A DNA stretch of 64,000 nt from Saprospirales bacterium. Its GTDB lineage: Bacteria > Bacteroidota > Bacteroidia > Chitinophagales > Saprospiraceae. Below the pieces are notes generated by a model. The model was not told where the DNA came from and did no database searches. It worked only from the letters and a program-made list of their open reading frames with translations. Positions 59,014 through 64,000 of the stretch are shown piece by piece (the first letter of the stretch is position 1; each line of letters opens with the position of its first letter). The position numbers were made by a program, and so were the translations under genes. The stretch is from contig JADJTT010000008.1 in the NCBI GenBank assembly GCA_016711045.1, positions 1-64,000 on the forward strand, written 5' to 3'.

Positions 59014-60474
59014 ATGATTTTCAATCTAATCAACGACATGGACGAAAGCCCGATCATAAAGGTCATAGGCGTAGGGGGCGGTGGAAGCAATGCCGTCAAC
59101 CACATGTACAAGCAAGGAATCGTAGGCGTCGATTTTGCCATTTGCAATACCGATGCCCAGGCGATGAATACCAGTCCGGTTCCCACCAAGATCCAGCTAG
59201 GGCCTACCCTGACGGAAGGACGTGGCGCCGGCTCGAAACCCAATATCGGGAAGATGGCCTGCGAAGAAAGCGTGGCAGAAGTGCAAAAGTACCTCTCGAA
59301 TGGCTGCAAAATGCTCTTCGTCACCGCCGGTATGGGGGGTGGTACCGGTACAGGCGCCGCGCCGATCATCGCAAAAACGGCCCAGGAAATGGATATCCTC
59401 ACGGTGGGTATCATTACCCTTCCCTTTACATTTGAAGGAAACCGCAGGGGGCTACAGGCTTTCGAAGGACTGGATGAGATCAAGAAGCACGTAGATACGC
59501 TGATTATCATTTCCAATGATAAACTGCGCCAGATCTTCGGCAATTTGTCGCTCTCCAATGCTTTCGCCCAGGCAGATAACATCCTTACCACGGCGGCAAA
59601 AGGGATCGCCGAGATCATCACGATGCCCGGGTATGTGAACGTCGACTTTGAAGACGTCAATACGGTTATGCGCGACAGCGGGGTGGCCATTATGGGTACC
59701 GCGCTGGCAGAAGGGGATAACCGGGCCAAGCGGGCGGTTGACGAGGCGCTCAATTCCCCATTGCTCGAAGACAACAACATTCGCGGCGCCAAGCACATCC
59801 TGCTCAATATCTCTTCCGGCAAGAAAGAGGTGACGATGGACGAGATCTTCGAGATCACTGAATTCGTGCAGGAAGAAGCCGGCCATGGTACAGACCTCAT
59901 CTGGGGGAACTGTTACGACGAACGCCTGGGTGATAAACTCAGTGTTACTATTATTGCCACCGGTTTTGAACGCTCCGGCAAATTGTCGTCGGGCAGCCAA
60001 CCACAGTCGAATAAGATCGTCGTTTCGCTGGACGATGAAGGTGAAGACGCAAAACCTGCCAAGTCACGGATAAAGGAAATTGGCTTTGACGAAGATGACG
60101 AAGCCCCAAAGACCAATACGTTTGAATTTGACGATGTGCGCTCTTCCATAGACCGCTTCCAGAAGCGGCCGCCAAAACAGGAAGAAACGCACTACCACCA
60201 GGAAGAGAAGGAACCTACAGAAGAAGATCGCCGGATGCGGGAAATGGAAGAAGCCCGTCGCCGGGAACGCCTGCGGGCACAACAAGTAAAACTGAGTACC
60301 CCCAAGGCGATAAACGAACTGGAAAGCGAGCCGGCATACCTGCGCCGGGGCATTAAACTCGATGAGGTGCCCAAATCAAACCACGAGCCTGTGCTTTCCC
60401 GCTGGACAATTTCCGATGAAGAGGATCCCGATCTCCATTCCGGGAATACCTATTTACATGATAACGTGGACTGA
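59014..60474 (+). CDS. ftsZ: Cell division protein FtsZ
   Basis: 486 residues from ATG 59014; the frame stays open upstream inside ftsA but the family start is MIFNLINDMDESPIIKVIGV. Tubulin-like GTPase forming the Z-ring: VGGGGSNAVNHM, tubulin signature GMGGGTGTGAAP, T7 loop NVDFEDVNTV. A long acidic linker and the Bacteroidota C-terminal blocks PAYLRRGIKLDEVPKS and LSRWTISDEEDPDLHS with YLHDNVD end the protein. Followed by a terminator, the 3' end of the dcw cluster. Confidence 0.97.
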   Translation: MIFNLINDMDESPIIKVIGVGGGGSNAVNHMYKQGIVGVDFAICNTDAQAMNTSPVPTKIQLGPTLTEGRGAGSKPNIGKMACEESVAEVQKYLSNGCKMLFVTAGMGGGTGTGAAPIIAKTAQEMDILTVGIITLPFTFEGNRRGLQAFEGLDEIKKHVDTLIIISNDKLRQIFGNLSLSNAFAQADNILTTAAKGIAEIITMPGYVNVDFEDVNTVMRDSGVAIMGTALAEGDNRAKRAVDEALNSPLLEDNNIRGAKHILLNISSGKKEVTMDEIFEITEFVQEEAGHGTDLIWGNCYDERLGDKLSVTIIATGFERSGKLSSGSQPQSNKIVVSLDDEGEDAKPAKSRIKEIGFDEDDEAPKTNTFEFDDVRSSIDRFQKRPPKQEETHYHQEEKEPTEEDRRMREMEEARRRERLRAQQVKLSTPKAINELESEPAYLRRGIKLDEVPKSNHEPVLSRWTISDEEDPDLHSGNTYLHDNVD

Positions 60475-60541
60475 CAGGAAGGCTTTCGAGCCTCCCTCCA
60501 CCCACGGTTTATAGCCATCATAACTTGCTATTAGTTGGTAG

Positions 60542-60575
60542 GCCCGGCACCCCTTTGGGTTGCTGGGCTTTCTAT
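60542..60575 (+). terminator. Terminator after ftsZ
   Basis: GCCCGGCACCC (60542-60552), loop CTTT, GGGTTGCTGGGC (60557-60568) with mismatches, then a T-rich tail (TTTCTATTTTTTTT). Ends the dcw cluster transcript. Confidence 0.75.
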
Positions 60576-60714
60576 TTTTTTTGAAACCGCCTCTTTGATA
60601 AAATATATAAAAAATTTAACAAAGGTTTAATGACTTTTTTAGCAACCATCCGTCTAAAAAGCAGTTTATTTACATATTCGAACGAAAAGAAAGAATCCCA
60701 TAACAACATTTCCC

Positions 60715-60993
60715 ATGAATTCCCTGAACATTAGAAAACTCAAGCTCGACCTCACGGTCGCCTTGCTCAACCAGCCCCCCGCGGGCAACCTCATCCAACG
60801 TGTAAAAGACTTGATGATGTCCTTCCAGGAAGTAGGCTCCTTCGCCGGTCTCTACGAATCTTCCAATGAGTTGGACAACGACCACGTACAGTACTCCTAC
60901 GCGCTTCAATTTGAAAATGTAACGCTCGATCTGAACACTGTTTCCAACCGCAATACGAACAATACCTCTGTAAACGGGTTTACCCTTCGGTAG
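60715..60993 (+). CDS. Hypothetical protein, 92 residues
   Basis: No family recognised. MNSLNIRKLKLDLTVALLNQ, PPAGNLIQRVKDLMMSFQEV, GSFAGLYESSNELDNDHVQY, SYALQFENVTLDLNTVSNRN, TNNTSVNGFTLR. Mixed helix then beta pattern, Asn-rich end, no signal peptide or membrane segment. Synonymous codon use and base composition look like the neighbours. It has a long AT-rich leader (60580-60690) and its own terminator, so it is likely transcribed alone between ftsZ and typA. Confidence 0.6.
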   Translation: MNSLNIRKLKLDLTVALLNQPPAGNLIQRVKDLMMSFQEVGSFAGLYESSNELDNDHVQYSYALQFENVTLDLNTVSNRNTNNTSVNGFTLR

Positions 60994-61011
60994 GCCAACA
61001 TCTTTTCTAAA

Positions 61012-61048
61012 AAAGAAAGAGGGCGCAAAACGCCCTCTTTCTTTTTTT
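61012..61048. terminator. Rho-independent terminator
   Basis: AAAGAAAGAGGGCG (61012-61025), loop CAAAA, CGCCCTCTTTCTTT (61031-61044) and further T. Perfect 14-bp stem after the 92-residue gene. Confidence 0.92.
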
Positions 61049-61052
61049 ATAG

Positions 61053-61060
61053 TACCTTTG
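61053..61060 (+). promoter_or_regulatory. typA promoter -7 element
   Basis: TACCTTTG, perfect TAnnTTTG, 63 bases before the typA ATG. Confidence 0.55.
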
Positions 61061-61078
61061 CGCCCGAAATAACCTGGA

Positions 61079-61116
61079 AAAGCGAAATCGAGGTCATATG
61101 ACTTCGATTTCGCTTT
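61079..61116 (+). promoter_or_regulatory. 38-base palindrome in the typA leader
   Basis: AAGCGAAATCGAG GTCATATGAC TTCGATTTCGCTT: symmetrical over 38 bases with a single mismatched pair (G and T at 61092/61103). It ends six bases before the typA ATG, so as RNA it would hold the ribosome-binding region in a hairpin, or as DNA it could bind a dimeric protein. Its centre contains an ATG that opens the seven-codon frame MTSISLC ending at TAA 61121, one base before typA. Confidence 0.75.
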
Positions 61117-61122
61117 GTTAAT

Positions 61123-62949
61123 ATGACTACTATGCAAGCAATACGAAATATTGCCATCATCGCACACGTCGACCACGGAAAAACGACCCTGGTAGACAAG
61201 ATGCTTCACATCGGCCACCTCTTCAAAGCACATGAGCAGGTCGGTGATCTCATTATGGACAGCAATGACCTCGAGCGGGAGCGCGGGATCACCATCCTGT
61301 CCAAGAACGCTTCCATGATGTACAAGGGGGTGAAGATCAATATCATCGATACCCCTGGTCACTCCGACTTCGGCGGAGAGGTAGAACGCGTGCTCAACAT
61401 GGCCGACGGCGTGTTGCTGCTCGTCGATGCCTTTGAAGGCCCTATGCCCCAGACCCGTTTCGTGCTGCAAAAGGCCCTCCAACTCGGCCTGAAGCCCATC
61501 CTCGTGATCAATAAGGTCGATAAGGAGAATTGTACTCCCGACCTGGTGCATGAGGCGGTTTTCGACCTCATGTTTACCCTGGATGCCACGGAAGAACAAC
61601 TCGAATTTCCCACCATCTTTGGGTCAGCCAAGCAAAGCTGGATGAGCCACGATTGGAAAGAAGTGACTTCCGACATTACCCCGTTGCTGGATACCATCAT
61701 CGAATACATTCCCGAACCCAAAATATCCGAAGGTAACCTCCAGATGCAGGTTACCTCCCTGGATTACTCCAACTACCTGGGCCGCCTGGCTATTGGCCGC
61801 GTATTCCGGGGCACTATCAAGGATGGTCAGCAGATCGCGCTGGTTAAACGCGACGGCGCTATCGTCAAAAGCACCTTGCGTGGGTTGTACACCTTCAGTG
61901 GGCTGGAAAAAGTAAAGGTAGAGGAGGTGAAAGCAGGAGATATCTGCGCCGTAGTGGGTATAGAAGGGTTTGAGATTGGCGATACTATTTCCGATCTGCT
62001 CAACCCGGAGGCCCTTCCGTTTATCGCTATCGATGAACCGACGATGAGCATGCTGTTCACCATCAACGACTCCCCATTCTTTGGGCAGGAAGGAAAATTT
62101 GTGACCAGCCGCCACCTCAAGGAGCGCCTTGAAAAAGAATTGGAAAAGAACCTCGCCCTGCGCGTAGAAACCACTAATAAGGCGGAAGCCTATAACGTAT
62201 ATGGCCGTGGGGTATTGCACCTCTCCATCCTGATCGAGACCATGCGCCGCGAAGGATACGAGCTTCAGATCGGTCAGCCCAAAGTGATCATGAAAAAGAT
62301 CGACGGGGTGACCCACGAACCGGTGGAAGAGCTGACGATCGACCTGCCGGAAAATGTTTCCGGAAAGGCTATCGAAATCGTGACCCGCCGTAAAGGAATG
62401 ATGCTGGCTATGACGCCCAAAGGCGAACGCGTCACTATGCAATTCGAAATTCCTTCCCGTGGTATCATCGGCCTTCGCAGCCAGATGCTGACCGCTACTG
62501 CCGGGGAGGCTATCATGACCCACCGCTTCAAAGAGTTTCAACCCAATAAAGGGGAAGTGCCCGGCCGTATCAACGGCTCGCTGATCTGTATGGAGACCGG
62601 GAAAGCCATTCCTTACAGTATCAACAACCTACAGGAACGCGGCCGGTTCTTCATCGATCCCAACGAAGAGATTTACGAAGGGCAAGTACTGGGGGAGAAC
62701 AGCCGTCCGGGCGACCTGGTGATCAACGTCACCAAAACCAAGAAACTCACCAACATCCGCGCCTCCGGCTCCGATGACAAGGTGCGCCTGGTGCCGCCCC
62801 TCCGTTTCACCCTCGAAGAAGCCCTGGAATATATCCAGGACGACGAATACGTAGAGGTTACCCCCAAGTCCATCCGCTTGCGGAAAGTATACCTCAAGGA
62901 ACACGACCGGAAGAAGGCCCGAAATGCGGCCGCGGTAGTAGAGTCGTAA
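61123..62949 (+). CDS. typA: Ribosome-associated translational GTPase TypA/BipA
   Basis: 608 residues from ATG 61123. G1 AHVDHGKTTLVDKML, G2 RERGITI, G3 DTPGHSDFGGEVERVL, G4 NKVDKEN, then domain II, EF-G III-like and V-like domains and the BipA-specific C-terminal domain (TKTKKLTNIRASGSDDKVRL; LEEALEYIQDDEYVEVTPKS; LRKVYLKEHDRKKARN). Helps 50S assembly and stress adaptation. The leader has a long palindrome that may make expression conditional (inference). Stop TAA at 62947 is followed by GTAAGGGCGA-type repeats. Confidence 0.97.
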   Translation: MTTMQAIRNIAIIAHVDHGKTTLVDKMLHIGHLFKAHEQVGDLIMDSNDLERERGITILSKNASMMYKGVKINIIDTPGHSDFGGEVERVLNMADGVLLLVDAFEGPMPQTRFVLQKALQLGLKPILVINKVDKENCTPDLVHEAVFDLMFTLDATEEQLEFPTIFGSAKQSWMSHDWKEVTSDITPLLDTIIEYIPEPKISEGNLQMQVTSLDYSNYLGRLAIGRVFRGTIKDGQQIALVKRDGAIVKSTLRGLYTFSGLEKVKVEEVKAGDICAVVGIEGFEIGDTISDLLNPEALPFIAIDEPTMSMLFTINDSPFFGQEGKFVTSRHLKERLEKELEKNLALRVETTNKAEAYNVYGRGVLHLSILIETMRREGYELQIGQPKVIMKKIDGVTHEPVEELTIDLPENVSGKAIEIVTRRKGMMLAMTPKGERVTMQFEIPSRGIIGLRSQMLTATAGEAIMTHRFKEFQPNKGEVPGRINGSLICMETGKAIPYSINNLQERGRFFIDPNEEIYEGQVLGENSRPGDLVINVTKTKKLTNIRASGSDDKVRLVPPLRFTLEEALEYIQDDEYVEVTPKSIRLRKVYLKEHDRKKARNAAAVVES

Positions 62950-62963
62950 GGGCGAGAGCAGAG

Positions 62964-62990
62964 TAAGGGCGAAAGATTTTTCGCCCCAAC
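62964..62990. repeat. REP-like palindrome, second copy
   Basis: GGGCGAAA (62967-62974) and TTTCGCCC (62979-62986), core GGGCGAAAGATTTTTCGCCC, similar to the element at 9586-9615. TAAGGGCGA also occurs just before it at the typA stop (62947), so the first part is a short direct repeat. Confidence 0.65.
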
Positions 62991-62994
62991 GTCA

Positions 62995-63030
62995 GGGCTT
63001 TTTTTTACCTTGAAAGGTAAAAAAAAGCCC
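62995..63030 (+). promoter_or_regulatory. Perfect 17-bp hairpin directly before the aminotransferase start
   Basis: GGGCTTTTTTTTACCTT (62995-63011), loop GA, AAGGTAAAAAAAAGCCC (63014-63030), then ATG at 63031. A T run in the middle of the stem gives it the look of a palindromic site rather than a terminator. Any ribosome-binding sequence would be inside the 3' arm. Confidence 0.7.
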
Positions 63031-64000
63031 ATGCTCCCTACCCGCCGCCACTTTCTCCAGCGCATCTCCGCCTGGGTCGGTACTGCCGCCCTGGTACCTT
63101 ACTGGAACACTGCCGCCGGACGTTCCCTGCAGCGCGCCCTCGTCGACATTTCCGACCTGACTCCCGGTGAAACAGCCACCGACGAGACCTTCTGGTATCA
63201 GGTCAAACAAGCCTATACCGTTTCACCTCAGATCCTTAATCTCAACAATGGTGGGGTGAGCCCACAACCGCTGGTGGTGCAGGAGGCTGTGGAGCGCTAC
63301 AACCGACTGAGCAACGAGGCGCCTTCCTACTACATGTGGCAGATCCTCGACCAGGGCCGCGAGCCTTTGCGCGCCGAATTGGCCGACCTCGCCGGCTGTT
63401 CCCCGGAGGAGATCGCCATCAACCGCAACTCTTCCGAAGCCCTGGAAACGGTGATCTTCGGCCTGCGTTTGCAAGCCGGTGATGAGGTCGTCCTGACCAA
63501 ACAAGACTATCCCAACATGATCAACGCCTGGAAACAGCGCGAAAAACGCGACGGCATCGTGCTGCGTTGGCTAAATTTCGAATTTCCCATCGAAGACAAG
63601 GCCGCTATCGTCCAGGAGTTCGTCAACGCCTTTACGGATAAGACAAAAGTGGTACACATCACCCACCTCATCAACTGGATCGGGCAGCTGCTGCCGGCCC
63701 GGGAGATCGCGCTGGAAGCCAAAAAGCGGGGCATTGAAGTGCTGGTCGACGGCGCGCATTCCTTCGCGCATTTCGACTTCAAGATACCCGACCTGGAGTG
63801 CGATTATTTCGGCACCAGCCTGCACAAGTGGCTGTGCGCGCCGTTCGGGAGTGGGTTGTTGTATGTAAAAAAGGAAAAGATCACTGGGCTGTATCCCCTG
63901 TTTGGAGCCCCCGATCCCGACAGCTCGGATATTCGAAAATTCGAGAGCCTGGGCACCCGCTCCTTTGCGATCGAACAGGCCATCGGCCAGGCCATCCAGT
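63031..64000 (+). CDS. Class V aminotransferase-fold PLP enzyme, N-terminal part (cut by window end)
   Basis: 323 residues are visible and the frame is open at 64000. N terminus TRRHFLQRISAWVGTAALVP has a twin-arginine (Tat)-like pattern, suggesting export after folding with PLP bound; such proteins exist in this family as isopenicillin-N-epimerase-like and related enzymes. The fold-type-I pattern is clear: LNNGGVSPQPLVVQEAV, INRNSSEALETVIFGLR, VLVDGAHSFAHFDF with the PLP-binding Asp, and the Schiff-base Lys in GTSLHKWLCAPFGSG. Substrate unknown (isopenicillin-N epimerase, kynureninase or cysteine desulfurase-like). Confidence 0.9.
   Translation, partial: MLPTRRHFLQRISAWVGTAALVPYWNTAAGRSLQRALVDISDLTPGETATDETFWYQVKQAYTVSPQILNLNNGGVSPQPLVVQEAVERYNRLSNEAPSYYMWQILDQGREPLRAELADLAGCSPEEIAINRNSSEALETVIFGLRLQAGDEVVLTKQDYPNMINAWKQREKRDGIVLRWLNFEFPIEDKAAIVQEFVNAFTDKTKVVHITHLINWIGQLLPAREIALEAKKRGIEVLVDGAHSFAHFDFKIPDLECDYFGTSLHKWLCAPFGSGLLYVKKEKITGLYPLFGAPDPDSSDIRKFESLGTRSFAIEQAIGQAIQ

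Overview
The window looks like chromosomal DNA of a Bacteroidota bacterium, most likely class Saprospiria (Lewinella/Haliscomenobacter-like). This is an inference from gene content, not a phylogeny. The grounds are a secreted giant protein with a C-terminal type IX secretion sorting domain, a GldC homologue, DUF6089, 2TM and DUF3467 proteins, a Bacteroidota-type FtsZ tail and FtsL, CcmB/CcmC/CcmD-like haem-export genes, and many promoters of the Bacteroidota type (-7 element TAnnTTTG). No rRNA, tRNA, CRISPR array, integrase or transposase gene was seen; this is mostly core genome.

Layout. 1-5.8 kb: a 1816-residue repeat protein with dockerin-like, cohesin-like and T9SS-sorting domains. 5.8-11 kb: alpha/beta hydrolase, MiaB, a sigma-54-type activator, a SpoU methyltransferase, an EVE protein and a YegP-like protein. 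11-18 kb: metallo-hydrolase, RibH, TPR protein and PDH E1-alpha on the minus strand; RecF and a DciA-like protein on the plus strand; an S8 protease (minus) and a DUF6089 protein (plus). 18.8-20.4 kb: proton-translocating transhydrogenase genes, pntB being broken and the alpha-1 subunit missing. 20.4-29.5 kb: a long, mostly minus-strand run with amidase, GldC, an NAD-binding protein, a TraB/GumN protein, an Lrp regulator, glutamate dehydrogenase, CcmD/CcmC/CcmB, a nucleoside phosphorylase and a lipoprotein. 29.5-43.5 kb: a LuxE-like ligase, an E1-like/rhodanese protein, Cmk, DUF2795, DUF6794, a tiny Cys/Lys-rich protein, TopA, DUF3467, RuvB, Icd, small membrane proteins, a penicillin acylase and a DUF7935-like protein. 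43.6-60.5 kb: an A-type Fe-S carrier, a dolichyl-phosphate-mannose-synthase-like enzyme and a complete division/cell-wall (dcw) cluster mraZ-rsmH-ftsL-ftsI-murE-mraY-murD-ftsW-murG-murC-ftsQ-ftsA-ftsZ, with murG frameshifted by one base in a G run. 60.7-64 kb: a 92-residue orphan, TypA/BipA, and a class V aminotransferase cut by the window end.

The most unusual signal is non-coding. At many gene 3' ends there are short tandem repeats with 7-, 8- or 9-base units, using a different unit sequence at different loci (GTGAAGG, CAGTAGG, CGCTAAA, CCCAAYAA, TAAACC-N3). The heptamer units each contain a stop triplet (TGA, TAG or TAA). Because 7 is not a multiple of 3, three heptamers close all three frames, and in several cases the array itself supplies the stop codon of the preceding gene. 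Several arrays are followed by an inverted copy that would fold into a large hairpin before the next gene. REP-like palindromes sit near two of these places.
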